A DNA stretch of 64,000 bases from the NCBI GenBank assembly GCA_965220535.1, contig OZ244833.1, positions 2,542,001-2,606,000 on the forward strand. The letters run 5' to 3'. This stretch comes from HK1 sp965220535 (GTDB lineage Bacteria > Pseudomonadota > Gammaproteobacteria > HK1). A program made the translations under genes and the position numbers. The first letter of the stretch is position 1. Each line of letters starts with the position of its first letter. The notes under the pieces were generated by a model. The model was not told the origin of the DNA. It saw nothing but the letters and a program-made list of their open reading frames with translations, and did not search any database. Below are positions 53,621-63,800 of the stretch, one piece after another.

Positions 53621-53983
53621 ATGCGCAGAGGAAAGATTGGCATTGTTTTTGGGGCGCTTCTTTTGGGAGGATGTGCGACTTTGACCACCGACGCGATGAT
53701 GCCGATCGCGTTTTTCTTCAGCGACGGATCGAGCGGTCAATGCATTTTCGAGAATAAAAGAGGTGTGTGGGAGGCGGAAATTCCGGCCAATGTTCCCATC
53801 AGACGATCCGACGATGTACTCAAATACGAATGCGAAACGGAGGACGGTCGTCGGACGATGGGTGCGATTCCGAGCAGAATCAACTCGAGCGCCGTATTTC
53901 TCGACTTCGGGGTCATCGATGCCATCACCGACAAACATCGTGACTATCCGAGCAGCTACGTGATCCCGATCAAGGCGAAGTGA
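53621..53983 (+). CDS. Small lipoprotein inserted between atpG and atpD
   Basis: A 120-residue protein with a lipoprotein signal (MRRGKIGIVFGALLLGGC, lipidated Cys18). The mature part is short and beta-rich with two Cys (GQCIFENKRGVWEAEIPANV, KYECETEDGRRTMGAIPS). The frame has its own GGAG ribosome site and sits on the same strand as the ATP synthase genes, with 137 and 89 bases of flank. Such a gene is not normally part of this operon, so it is an insertion in this lineage. Function unknown; location membrane-anchored in the periplasm. Confidence 0.75.
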   Translation: MRRGKIGIVFGALLLGGCATLTTDAMMPIAFFFSDGSSGQCIFENKRGVWEAEIPANVPIRRSDDVLKYECETEDGRRTMGAIPSRINSSAVFLDFGVIDAITDKHRDYPSSYVIPIKAK

Positions 53984-54072
53984 TCGACTTCGCTTTTGGC
54001 CGCCGCGAGCGGAAGCGACGAAAAACCCGCATGAGATGACGGGTCGCGCCCGGCGCATCAAGGAGACAAAGC

Positions 54073-55446
54073 ATGAGTTCCGGAAATATCGTTGAAATCA
54101 TCGGCGCCGTCGTCGACGTGCAGTTTCCGCGCAATGCGGTGCCCAAGGTCTACGACGCCCTCAAGGTCGAAAACGGTTTGACCCTCGAGGTGCAGCAGCA
54201 GATCGGGGACGGCGTGGTGCGGACCATCGCGATGGGATCCACCGACGGCTTGCAGCGCGGGATCGGCGCCGAGAATACCGGGGCTCCGATTTCGGTTCCG
54301 GTGGGCACGAAGACCCTCGGGCGCATCATGGACGTGCTCGGCACCCCGGTGGACGGCGGCGGCGATGTCGGCGCCGAGGAGAGTTGGGCGATCCATCGCA
54401 AAGCCCCGAGCTATGTCGATCAGGCGGCCGCGGTGGAGATCCTCGAGACCGGGATCAAGGTCATCGATCTGATCTGCCCCTTCAACAAGGGCGGCAAGAT
54501 CGGCCTCTTCGGCGGTGCGGGCGTGGGCAAGACGGTGACCTTGATGGAGCTGATCCGGAACATCGCCATCGAGCATTCCGGCTATTCCGTTTTCGCCGGG
54601 GTCGGCGAGCGCACCCGCGAGGGCAACGATTTCTATCACGAGATGAAAGATTCCGGGGTGTTGGACAAGGTCGCCTTGGTTTACGGTCAGATGAACGAAC
54701 CGCCGGGCAACCGGTTGCGGGTCGGGTTGACCGGCCTCACGATGGCCGAGTTCTTTCGCGACGAAGGACGGGACGTTCTCTTCTTCGTCGACAATATCTA
54801 CCGCTACACCCTCGCCGGCACCGAATGCTCCGCCTTGTTGGGGCGCATGCCCTCGGCCGTCGGATACCAGCCGACCCTGGCCGAGGAGATGGGGGTGCTG
54901 CAAGAGCGCATCACCTCCACCAAGACCGGCTCGATCACCTCGATCCAAGCGGTCTACGTGCCGGCTGACGATCTGACCGACCCCTCTCCGGCAACCACCT
55001 TCGCCCATCTCGATGCGACCTTGGTGCTCTCTCGTCAGATCGCCGAACTCGGTATTTATCCGGCGGTCGATCCGCTCGACTCCACCAGTCGTCAGTTGGA
55101 TCCCCTTGTGGTCGGGGCCGAGCATTACGAGGTGGCGAGACGGGTGCAGGGGATATTGCAGCGATACAAAGAGCTGCGCGATATCATCGCCATCCTCGGC
55201 ATGGACGAGCTCTCCGACGAGGACAAGCAAGTGGTCGCGCGGGCGCGCAAAATCCAGCGCTTCCTTTCCCAACCCTTCTTCGTGGCCGAGGTTTTCACCG
55301 GCTCCCCCGGAAAGTACGTTTCGCTCAAAGACACCATCGCCGGGTTCAAGGCGATCGCCGACGGCGAGATGGACGAATATCCGGAGCAGGCCTTTTATAT
55401 GGTCGGCAATATCGAGGAAGTCAAGGAAAAGGCGAAGGAAATCTGA
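54073..55446 (+). CDS. atpD: ATP synthase F1 subunit beta
   Basis: A 457-residue catalytic subunit with Walker A GGAGVGKT near residues 150-157, GERTREGNDFYHEM, and LFFVDNIYRYTLAGTE containing the Walker B Asp. It makes ATP at the alpha-beta interface. Length and N-terminus (MSSGNIVEIIGAVVDVQFP) are standard. AAGGAG precedes the ATG. Confidence 0.98.
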   Translation: MSSGNIVEIIGAVVDVQFPRNAVPKVYDALKVENGLTLEVQQQIGDGVVRTIAMGSTDGLQRGIGAENTGAPISVPVGTKTLGRIMDVLGTPVDGGGDVGAEESWAIHRKAPSYVDQAAAVEILETGIKVIDLICPFNKGGKIGLFGGAGVGKTVTLMELIRNIAIEHSGYSVFAGVGERTREGNDFYHEMKDSGVLDKVALVYGQMNEPPGNRLRVGLTGLTMAEFFRDEGRDVLFFVDNIYRYTLAGTECSALLGRMPSAVGYQPTLAEEMGVLQERITSTKTGSITSIQAVYVPADDLTDPSPATTFAHLDATLVLSRQIAELGIYPAVDPLDSTSRQLDPLVVGAEHYEVARRVQGILQRYKELRDIIAILGMDELSDEDKQVVARARKIQRFLSQPFFVAEVFTGSPGKYVSLKDTIAGFKAIADGEMDEYPEQAFYMVGNIEEVKEKAKEI

Positions 55447-55476
55447 TTCCCCTCGCCGTTTTTTCGGAGCCCTTTC

Positions 55477-55896
55477 ATGCCAGCCACGATCCGCCTCGAT
55501 ATCGTCAGCACCGAGCGCGAGCTCTTCTCCGGGGAGTGCGCGATGGTCATCGCCCCCGGGGTCATGGGCGAACTCGGGATCATGCCGCGCCATTCGCCCT
55601 TGGTCACGCGCTTGAAGCCCGGGGAGGTCCGCGCCGAATTGCCCGAAGGGGGCGAAGAGACGTTCTATGTCTCCGGGGGGATGTTGGAGGTGCAGCCGCA
55701 TGTCGTCACCGTCCTCTCCGATACCGGCAATCGGGCCGAGGATCTCGACGAAGCCGCGGTGCTGGCGGCGAAAGAGCAGGCCGAGAGGATGCTGGCGGAT
55801 CGATCCGCAGGTATCGACGAGGCGCGGGCTCGGGCCGAACTCGCCCAAGCCGCGGCTCAACTTCAAGCGATCCGGCGTTTGCGCGGTCGTCGCTGA
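55477..55896 (+). CDS. atpC: ATP synthase F1 subunit epsilon
   Basis: A 139-residue subunit: N-terminal beta sandwich (IRLDIVSTERELFSGECAMV, GVMGELGIMPRHSPLVT) and C-terminal helical hairpin (DEARARAELAQAAAQLQAIR). It couples rotor to head and inhibits hydrolysis. Its 3' half is copied in the tandem duplication that follows. It starts 30 bases after atpD. Confidence 0.96.
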   Translation: MPATIRLDIVSTERELFSGECAMVIAPGVMGELGIMPRHSPLVTRLKPGEVRAELPEGGEETFYVSGGMLEVQPHVVTVLSDTGNRAEDLDEAAVLAAKEQAERMLADRSAGIDEARARAELAQAAAQLQAIRRLRGRR

Positions 55897-56372
55897 GATA
55901 TTCCGTTCCGCACGCGTGCGGAGCGGGCGTGCGGAGCGGCGGTGTCCTAGGCCAAGTCCGCCCCTCTTCGAGCGGCTACGCTTTTTCGGGCGGTTCGATC
56001 TTGTGTGATTCCCCCAAACGGCATGCTCGGGCAAGATAACGCTACCGGCAATCGGGCCGAGGATCTCGACGAATCCGTGGCGTTGGCGGCGCAAGAGCAG
56101 GCCGAGAGGATGCTGGCGGATCGAGGCGCGGGCTCGGGTCGAACTCGCCCAAGCCGCGGCTCAACTTCAAGCGATACGGCGTGTGCGCGGTCGTCGCTGA
56201 GATTCCGTTTCGCTTGCGCGTAGATCGCCGATTGATGTGCGAAGCGGGTGTGCGGAGCGGGCGCGTCCTAGGCCAAGACCCCCGCCCGTCTTCGAGCGGG
56301 TACGCTTTTTCGGGCGGCTCGATCTTGTTCGATCTCGTGTGATTCCCTCGATCGGCATGCTCGGGCAAGATA
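55723..56372 (+). repeat. Tandem duplication of the atpC 3' end plus flank
   Basis: Unit 1 (about 55723-56040) covers the end of atpC and its 3' flank. Unit 2 (about 56041-56372) repeats it with scattered differences and a small deletion. Shared flank pieces include GTCCTAGGCCAAG, GCTTTTTCGGGCGG and GGCATGCTCGGGCAAGATAA. The flank carries a CCGCCC..GGGCGG inverted repeat that may act as a weak terminator. Confidence 0.88.
56041..56201 (+). pseudogene. Partial atpC copy
   Basis: Begins GCTACCGGCAATCGGGCCGA in phase with epsilon residues (TGNRAEDLDE, LAAQEQAERMLADRGA), then loses about a dozen bases and shifts frame. The true-frame tail is still visible as nucleotides ending in the same TGA. 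No start or N-terminal domain, so it is not functional. Confidence 0.85.
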
Positions 56373-56620
56373 ACGCTTGCTCGATTTTGCTTGCTGCCCC
56401 CTTTTTTCGAACACTCCCGGGGGCTGCCGCGTCGTTTCTTCGATCCAAGGATCGATTCGACAGGGATCGCGCTGCGAAGTCCCCGACAGGTGCAGCGATG
56501 CTCCCCTTTGTTCCTCCTCCAATTCCTTCCCTTCGCCACGAACGCGAACGACTCGCAGGATCCGTTTTTTGCGGCGGATCGAGCGCGGGTACGGGCGCTT
56601 AAAAGCGCAAGCCTTAGGTC

Positions 56621-58084
56621 ATGAAGATGCCCTTGCATATCGTCATCCTTGCCGCGGGCAAGGGGCGGCGGATGCGATCGAACCTGCCGAAGGTGCTTCA
56701 CCCGCTGGCCGGTCGCCCCTTGCTGGCGCACGTGATCACCGCCGCCCGCGAGGTCGAGCCGACCCGCATTCATATCGTTCACGGCCACCGGGGAGATCTT
56801 CTGCGAAAGGCCTTGGCGGATAACGATATCGAGTGGATCGAGCAAAAAGAGCAGCTCGGCACCGGGCATGCGCTCGCGCAAGCGCTGCCCTCGATCCCCG
56901 ACGAAGCGGTGGTGATGGTGCTCTACGGCGATGTCCCCCTGATCAGACCGGCCACCTTGCATAAAGCATTGGCCGCTTGCGACGCCGACGGCTCTCGCGG
57001 CATCGCGCTGGTGACTGCGAAAGTGGACGATCCGCAGGGCTACGGGCGTATTCTGCGCGACGATCGGGGACGGCCGATCGGGGTGATCGAAGAGGCCGAT
57101 GCCAACGAGGAGCAGCGCGGTATCCGCGAGATCAATACCGGGATCCTCGCGATCCGAGCCGGTATGTTGCGCCCTCGGCTGCAGGACGATTCCGCTCCCG
57201 CCAATGCCCAGGGCGAGCGTTACCTTACCGATATCATCGCCCGCGTGGCCGCCGACGGGCACCTTGTGCGCACCGTCTCGCCGCAGACGATCGAGGAAGT
57301 GCTCGGAGTCAACGATCGGGTCCAACTCGCCCGACTCGAAAGGTTCGAGCAGGCGCGCATCGCCGAATCCCTGATGCGTGCCGGAGCGGGAATCGCCGAT
57401 CCGGCACGCATCGATATCAGAGGAAGGCTTTGTACCGGCATCGACGTATTTATCGATATCGACGCCGTTTTCGAAGGCGAGGTCGTGCTCGGCGACGGGG
57501 TTCGTATCGGCCCCGGTTGCGTGATTCGGGATGCGACGATCGGTGCGGGCAGCGAAATCCTCGCCCATAGCGTTATCGAGGGGGCCGAGATCGGCGTCTC
57601 GTGCCGGATCGGGCCCTTCGCTCGCCTGCGTCCCGGCTCCAAGGCTTCGCAAGGGGCTCGAGTCGGGAATTTCGTCGAGATCAAGAACAGCGTTCTGGGC
57701 GAGGAGGCGAAGGCCAACCACCTAAGCTATCTCGGCGACGCTCGGGTCGGGGCGAGGGCCAATATCGGAGCCGGGAGCATTACCTGCAACTACGATGGCG
57801 CGAACAAACACCCGACGGTGATCGGGGACGATGTCTTCGTCGGCTCGGGGGTGATGTTGGTGGCCCCGATCACCCTTCACTCCGGTGCGACCGTCGGCGC
57901 GGGCTCGACCATCGTCAAGGACGCCCCGCCCGATACGCTCACCCTCTCCCGCGCTCCTCAAAGGAGCCTTCGGCGCTGGCGGCGCAAAGCCTCGCTCGAT
58001 GACGATGCTTCGTCGGCATCCGAGGGCGTCGGCGATCCAGAAGCCGAATCCGAATCCGATCCCGAATCCGATTCCGGCTCTTGA
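56621..58084 (+). CDS. glmU: Bifunctional UDP-GlcNAc pyrophosphorylase / GlcN-1-P acetyltransferase
   Basis: A 487-residue cytoplasmic enzyme making UDP-GlcNAc for peptidoglycan and LPS. The N-terminal uridyltransferase shows LAAGKGRRMRSNLPKVLHPL and GTGHALAQALP. The C-terminal left-handed beta helix shows IGPGCVIRDATIGAG and NFVEIKNSVLGEEAKANHLS. The last 30 residues are an acidic Ser/Glu/Asp repeat tail not usual in the family. Placement after atpC is common in gammaproteobacteria; here the atpC duplication separates them by over 700 bases. Confidence 0.96.
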   Translation: MKMPLHIVILAAGKGRRMRSNLPKVLHPLAGRPLLAHVITAAREVEPTRIHIVHGHRGDLLRKALADNDIEWIEQKEQLGTGHALAQALPSIPDEAVVMVLYGDVPLIRPATLHKALAACDADGSRGIALVTAKVDDPQGYGRILRDDRGRPIGVIEEADANEEQRGIREINTGILAIRAGMLRPRLQDDSAPANAQGERYLTDIIARVAADGHLVRTVSPQTIEEVLGVNDRVQLARLERFEQARIAESLMRAGAGIADPARIDIRGRLCTGIDVFIDIDAVFEGEVVLGDGVRIGPGCVIRDATIGAGSEILAHSVIEGAEIGVSCRIGPFARLRPGSKASQGARVGNFVEIKNSVLGEEAKANHLSYLGDARVGARANIGAGSITCNYDGANKHPTVIGDDVFVGSGVMLVAPITLHSGATVGAGSTIVKDAPPDTLTLSRAPQRSLRRWRRKASLDDDASSASEGVGDPEAESESDPESDSGS

Positions 58085-58168
58085 AAGATCTCCGACTTTT
58101 CTCGGGCATTCCATCGCAATATGCGGTGGTAGTATTGGCACACTTCATAAGCGTATCGGAATCGAATC

Positions 58169-59386
58169 ATGCCGAGTGTCAATCCCAAGATCCTCGTCTG
58201 GGCTCGAAAAACAGCTGGGCTGACGCTCGAAGAGGCGGCGAAAAAACTCGGGATCAGAGACTCCCGCGGGCGATCGGCCATCGAGAAACTCGAAGATCTC
58301 GAATGCGCCGAGAAAGAGCCCACCCGGGTCATGCTTTCCAAGATGTCGAAAACCTATCGGCGTCCGTTGGTAATTTTTTATCTATCCGATATTCCCCCGC
58401 CCGGAGAGCGCGTCGAGGATTTCCGCACCCTGCCGAAGAAACCGGATCCGAAAGACCAAGGGCTGATCGATGCCGCCGTGCGCGATATGCATTCCCGGCA
58501 GAGTATCTTGCGCGCCGCATTGGAGGGTATCGAAGAGGCCGAAACCCTTCCCTTTATCGGATCGGCCAAAGGACTTCGAGGCAATAGCCGAAAAAACATC
58601 GAGCGTGTCGTCGATTCGATTCGTCGAACCCTCGCTTTCGATCGTGAATATTTTCGCAGTCGAAAGGATGCCAGGGAGGGCTTTGCCTATTTGCGCGAAA
58701 GAGCGGAAAGCGCCGGGGTTTTCGTGATCTTGATCGCCAACCTCGGGAGTTGGCATAGCACTCTCAAGGTCGAACTTTTTCGCGGCTTTGTCATCGCCGA
58801 TCCGATCGCCCCGCTGGTGGTGATCAACGCCAACGATTCGCCGAGCGCCCAATCCTTCACCTTGGTCCACGAGTTGGCACACCTTTGGATCGGCTCGTCC
58901 GGAATCAGCGGGGGCTCTTTTGAAAAGAGCGAGGGTATCGAACGATTCTGCAACGAAGTGGCGGGCGAATTCCTGGTTTCGCGATCCGAGATGGACGCAC
59001 TAGAAGTCGCGAACGAAACCCCCATCGACGAGGTGAAGGAGAGGATCGAACGATTCGCCAAGGAAAGAAAAGTCAGCCGGACGATGGTGGCTTTGAAACT
59101 CTATCGTAGTGCATCGATCGGACTGCAGGGCTATCGAAATCTCTCCGACGATTTCAAGAGAATGTATACCGAGGCGAAGAAGAAAAAGAAAGGCGGAACC
59201 GGAGAAGGGGGGCCGAATTATTATGTAGTAACCAAGCAACGCCTCGGCTCGCATCTGATCGATCTCGTCGATCGTATGATGGACGAAGAGAGTCTTTCGG
59301 TGACCAAAGCGGCAATGGTCTTGGGTGTCAATGCGCTGAAAGTTCGAGCATTGATTGGCGAGTCCCAAGCAAAGCGTATTTCTTGA
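58169..59386 (+). CDS. XRE regulator with ImmA/IrrE metallopeptidase domain
   Basis: A 405-residue protein. The N-terminal helix-turn-helix starts WARKTAGLTLEEAAKKLGI. The peptidase domain has zinc motif HELAH (about residue 233), followed by FCNEVAGEFLV, where the Glu is a likely third ligand. This XRE-ImmA/IrrE layout with a downstream DUF4411/PIN gene is a known toxin-antitoxin-like pairing, the regulator being the antitoxin side. The partner here is broken. Related proteins also act in stress response and phage/ICE control. Confidence 0.9.
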   Translation: MPSVNPKILVWARKTAGLTLEEAAKKLGIRDSRGRSAIEKLEDLECAEKEPTRVMLSKMSKTYRRPLVIFYLSDIPPPGERVEDFRTLPKKPDPKDQGLIDAAVRDMHSRQSILRAALEGIEEAETLPFIGSAKGLRGNSRKNIERVVDSIRRTLAFDREYFRSRKDAREGFAYLRERAESAGVFVILIANLGSWHSTLKVELFRGFVIADPIAPLVVINANDSPSAQSFTLVHELAHLWIGSSGISGGSFEKSEGIERFCNEVAGEFLVSRSEMDALEVANETPIDEVKERIERFAKERKVSRTMVALKLYRSASIGLQGYRNLSDDFKRMYTEAKKKKKGGTGEGGPNYYVVTKQRLGSHLIDLVDRMMDEESLSVTKAAMVLGVNALKVRALIGESQAKRIS

Positions 59387-59404
59387 TGTGGCGAGATTAA
59401 GGCG

Positions 59405-59774
59405 ATGCTCTATCTTATCGATTCATCTATTTTTATCGATGCCAAAGATCGATATAAAGATATTCTTTTATTGGATAAATCGATACCTGAAAAGATATTT
59501 GAAGAGGTAGTCAATGAGGGTTATGCCTCTGATTTGAGTGCAAAGGAGTATGAAGATATGGGGCGATCCCTTTTTGATTGCTTGTGCGCTTGCGAACAAG
59601 AACGATCGCATTATCGGAACCAGTGAAGTCTCCAAGCTTTCTTTGAAGCGTTCTGAGCGCAGGATTCCGGATGTGTGCGAGACATTCGATATTCAATGTT
59701 TAAAACAATGGAATTTGATCGAGGCGCTTGATTTTCGCACTCGTTTTAGCAAAGAAAAAGATCCTTCCGGTTGA
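59405..59774 (+). pseudogene. Broken PIN-domain (DUF4411-like) toxin
   Basis: Frame 1 gives MLYLIDSSIFIDAKDRYKDI, the PIN N-terminus with its first acidic residue. Frame 2, from about 59560, gives WGDPFLIACALANKNDRIIG and RRIPDVCETFDIQCLK, the conserved C-terminal half with GDP. They are out of phase around 59555-59565, and the middle part is about 40 residues shorter than usual. The sequence is AT-richer than its neighbours. It follows the XRE-ImmA/IrrE gene by 18 bases, so the toxin of the pair seems inactivated by deletion plus frameshift. Confidence 0.75.
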
Positions 59775-59806
59775 GATCGTCACCGAATATAAAAAACCGA
59801 TCCCCT

Positions 59807-60652
59807 TCATTTCCCCGGCGTTTCGTCAAGTCGCCGCCGCAGCTCGGCAAGGTCTCGTTCCAAGCGTTCCACCAACTCCAAAGCCTCCGTGTTCTCGGAG
59901 TCTTTTCGTTTGTCGGGAATATCGAGTTCTTGCATGGTCGAGACGATGACGCCGATGAATAAATTGAGAATGGTAAAAGCGCCGAAGATGATGAACGGGA
60001 TGAACAAAGCCCATGCCCAAGGGTGAGTTTCCATGGTCGGTTCGACGACCTCCAAAGACCAACCCTCCAAGGTCATGACTTGGAACAAGGTATAGATCGA
60101 CTTGCCGAGATGCCCGAAGGATTCGGGGTGCGCCGAACCGAATAAACCGTTGGCCATGATCGCGGAGATATAGAGGAAGAAGAGCATCAACAGGCCGATC
60201 GCTCCGACTCCGGGCAGAGCCCGCAGAAAAGCGTTCACCACTTTGCGCAATGAAGGAATCACGGAAATCAATCGGAAGAGGTGCAAAGCGCGCAAGCCGC
60301 GCAGAGCCGAGCTCGACGATCCGAGCGCGGGAATGATGGCCGCGGCAACCACCAAGACATCGAAAAGATACCAACCGTCTTTGAACGCCGCCGAGCGATA
60401 GGCCATGGCTTTGAGCAGGAGTTCGACGACAAAGATTCCGATACAGAGTCGGTTGGCGACGACAAGCGCCCACGACACGATCTCGCCTTGCCCCAAGGGC
60501 ATCGACAATATCCCTAAAATCACCAAGTTGATGACGATGATGCCGACAACGATTCTTCTCATCGCATCGGATTCAAGCCGATCGATCAGTTTTTGTCGCC
60601 AGGCAGGGGGGTTGTCGCCGGATATCGCGGGCGGATGATCGTTCGTATTCAT
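59807..60652 (-). CDS. Single-domain voltage-gated cation channel (BacNav-like)
   Basis: A 281-residue six-helix channel subunit that would form a tetramer. S1-S3 are hydrophobic from about residue 33. S4 (118-136) carries spaced Arg in LRGLRALHLFRLIS with one His in place of Arg. The pore region has the filter TLEGWS (194-199), close to the TLESWS of bacterial sodium channels but with Gly for Ser. S6 is ALFIPFIIFGAFTILNLFIG, and a C-terminal coiled coil (about 245-278) probably aids tetramer assembly. Likely sodium, possibly calcium, selectivity. ATG 60652 starts MNTNDHPPAISG. Confidence 0.9.
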   Translation of the reverse strand: MNTNDHPPAISGDNPPAWRQKLIDRLESDAMRRIVVGIIVINLVILGILSMPLGQGEIVSWALVVANRLCIGIFVVELLLKAMAYRSAAFKDGWYLFDVLVVAAAIIPALGSSSSALRGLRALHLFRLISVIPSLRKVVNAFLRALPGVGAIGLLMLFFLYISAIMANGLFGSAHPESFGHLGKSIYTLFQVMTLEGWSLEVVEPTMETHPWAWALFIPFIIFGAFTILNLFIGVIVSTMQELDIPDKRKDSENTEALELVERLERDLAELRRRLDETPGK

Positions 60653-60897
60653 GCTTCGGGCTTCCGTGGATGGGGTTGGCGGTATCTCTTGAGGGTCGGC
60701 GCAGGATCGACTTGCCTCTTGCAGCGCCAAAAAGGTGGATATCCTACCTAACCCGGGGTGGCGATACCAAGCCTTCCCCGGTGTTGTGTCGGCGCGGCAC
60801 AATTGTCGAAAATACGGATGGAGGGTGGCGTCGATCCCGACGATGATAATGGGAATGGGCGGCTTTTCCGGGATGTTAATTCCTTTCCCTCGGGTGA
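60653..60897. other. Divergent intergenic region
   Basis: About 245 bases between the minus-strand channel gene and the plus-strand TonB gene; expected to hold both promoters. No gene or clear motif recognised. Confidence 0.4.
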
Positions 60898-63800
60898 ATG
60901 ACCGAAGTGAAAGACGATCTGTTCGCGCCTCGCAAAGGGCAAGGGATGAACCGGGATTTCAAATACGCAAAGAACTCCACCTTCGAACGAGGCGGTGCGG
61001 TGATCGAAAAGCGGAGAAAGAGCTGGGCTTTTGCGATCCTGGCGGCCTTGGCCCTGCACTTGGGTGTCGGGGCGATCATCGACGGATGGTGGTCTTCGCC
61101 GGTCGAAGAGCGTGTCGCTTCCGCCGGACCGACGCTCTCGGCTTATCTGGCGGCTGCGCAAGGCGGGCCGGATGGCTCCTCGAAAAGCGAAGCGGTGGCC
61201 GAGTCGAAGGCATCGAAAACCCCAAAGCCTTATTCGGGTCCGTCATTCGAGTCGGCGACAAAAGCGAGGGTCGAAGCCGAGCCCGCGATCGAGCCTGCCG
61301 CTGTCATGGCCGACACCACCCTCGCGGACCCGGAGGCACCGAAGCTCGCCCCTTCGCCGATGCTATCGGACTCGGCACAGGCGAAGCGAGCGCTCGCTTC
61401 TTCATCGCTGGCTCCGCCCTTGAGTAAACCCGAGGAGGCCGGGTCTTCATTGCCGGTGTCGCCTTCGAGCGCGGCGGTGCAGGCCGGGGTCGTAGCGAAG
61501 GTCGCTCCGGTGTCTGCCTCGAGCGAATCCGATGGAGCCGTTTTTTCCTTGTCGCCGCCGTCTCCGGCTGCGGTGATGCAGGACGAGATCGCATCGAATG
61601 TTGCTCCGGCACCTGCCTCGAGCGAACCCGAGGGAGCCGTTTTTTCCTTGTCGTCGCCGCCCCCGACGGCGGTGGCTCAGGGCGAGATCACATCGAAGGT
61701 CGCTCCGGCGTCGCCCTTGAGCGAGCCCGAGGGGAGCGTCTCTTCTTTGCCGAAGCCCTCGGATATGTCGAGATCGAAAGAGCCCGTTCGTCTCGCGGTC
61801 GAGACGGATGGCCTGCCGGAGAAAGGCGAAGCGGCGGCCGAGTCGAAGGCACCGAAGGTCCGAGAGCCCTATTCGGAGCCGCTGATCGAGTTGGCAGCGA
61901 AAGCGACGGTCGAAGCGGAATTCGCGATCGAGCCTGCCGCCGTCACGATTACCGACACCCTTGCGGATTCGGAGAAGCCTGAGGTCGTCCCTCCGCCGAA
62001 GGTGTCGGGCTCGGCGCAGGCGAAGCGAGCGCTTGCTCCTTCATTGCCGACACCGTCCCCGACCGCGACGGCGCAGGCCGAGATCGCACCGAAGGTCGCC
62101 TCGGCATCACCATCGAGCGAAACCGAGGAAGACCTTTCTTCATTGCCGACGCCGTCTCCGCTCGCGGCGGTGCAAGCCGAGATCGATCCGGCATCGCCAG
62201 TGAGCGAACCCGAGGAGAGCGTCTCTTCCTTGCCGAAGCCGCCGGAGGTGTCGAGCCCGAAAGAGCCAGTTCGTCTCGCGGTCGAGACGGATGGTGTGTC
62301 GGAGAAAGGGGAAGCGGCGGCCGAATCGCAGGCTTCGAAAGCCCGAAAGCCCTATTCGGAGCCGCTGATCGATTTGGCGGCGAAAGCAAGTGTCGAAACG
62401 CAGTCCGCGCACGAGCCTGCCGCTGCGATTGCCGACACTCTCGCGGAATCGGAGAAGCCTGAGGTCGCTCCGTCGCCGAGGGTGCCGGATTCGGCGCAGG
62501 CGAAGCGAGTGTTCACTTCTTCATCGCCGTCCCCGCCCTCGACCGCGGAGGTACAGGTCGAGATCGCTCCGAGGGTCGCCTCGGCATCACCCTCGAGCGA
62601 GCCCGAGCAGAGCGTATCGTCCTTGCCGAAGCCGCCGGAGGTGTCGAGACCGAAAGAGCCCGTTCGCCTCGCGGTTGAGACGGATGGCGTATCGAAAAGC
62701 GAAGAAGCGGCGGCCGAGTTGAGGGCTTCGAAAGCCCGGGGGCCCTATTCGGAACCGCTAGTCGAGTTGGCGGTGAAAGCGAGGGTCGAAGCGCAGTCCG
62801 CGTCCGAGCCTGCCGCCGCCGCGATTGCCGACACCCTTGCGGAATCGGAGAAACCTGAGGTCGCTCCGTCGCCGAGGGTGCCGGATTCGGCGCAGGCGAA
62901 GCGAGTGTTCACTTCTTCATCGCCGTTCCCGCCCCCGACCGCGGCGGCGCAGGCCGGGATCGCTCCGAAGGTCGCCTCGGCATCGTCCTCGAGCGAGACC
63001 GAGCAGAGCATATCGTCCTTGCCGAAGCCGCCGGAGGTGTCGAGCCTGGAAGAGCCCGTTAGCCTCGCGGTCGAGACGGATGGTGTGTTGAAAAGCGAAG
63101 AGGCGGTGGTCGAGTCGAGGGCTTCGAAAGCCCGGGAGCCATATTCGGAACCGCTAGTCGAGTTGGCGGCGAAAGCGAGGGTCGAAGCGCAGTCCGCGTC
63201 CGAGCCTGCCGCCGCCACGATTGCCGACACCCTTGCGGATTCGGAGAAGCCTGAGGTCGCTCCGTCGCCGAAGGTGCCGGATTCGGCGCAGGTGAAGCGA
63301 GTGTTCACTTCTTCATCGCCGTCCCCGTCCTCGACCGCGGCGGCGCAGTCCGATATCGCCCCGAAGCTCGCCTCGGCATCGTCCTCGAGCGAGCCCGAGG
63401 AAGCCCTTTCTTCATTGCCCGCACCGCCCCCGTCAACGACGGCGCAGTCCGGGATCACCCCGAAGGTCGCTTCGGCATCGCCCTCGAGCGAGTCCGAGGA
63501 AGCCCTTTCTTCATTGCCGGCATCGCCCCCGTCAGCGACGGCGCAGTCCGGGATCGCCCCGAAGGTCGCTTCGGCATCGCCCTCGAGCGAATCCGAGGAA
63601 GCCCTTTCTTCATCGCCCGCATCGCCCCCGTCAGCGACGGCGCAGTCCGGGTCTGTCTTGAACGACCCCGAAGAAACCGCCTCTTCGTTGCCGAGTGCAC
63701 TGGCGTTTTCGGATGCATCTCGGGCGCAGCCGGCCTTGCCTGCGGGGGAGTCGGAAGTATCCAACCCATCGTCTCCGATCGAAGCGCACGATCCGGCAAG

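Noticed and set aside
59540..59580. Programmed frameshift in the PIN gene
   Set aside because: No slippery heptamer with downstream structure is visible, and the protein is also shortened in the middle, so simple decay is the better reading.
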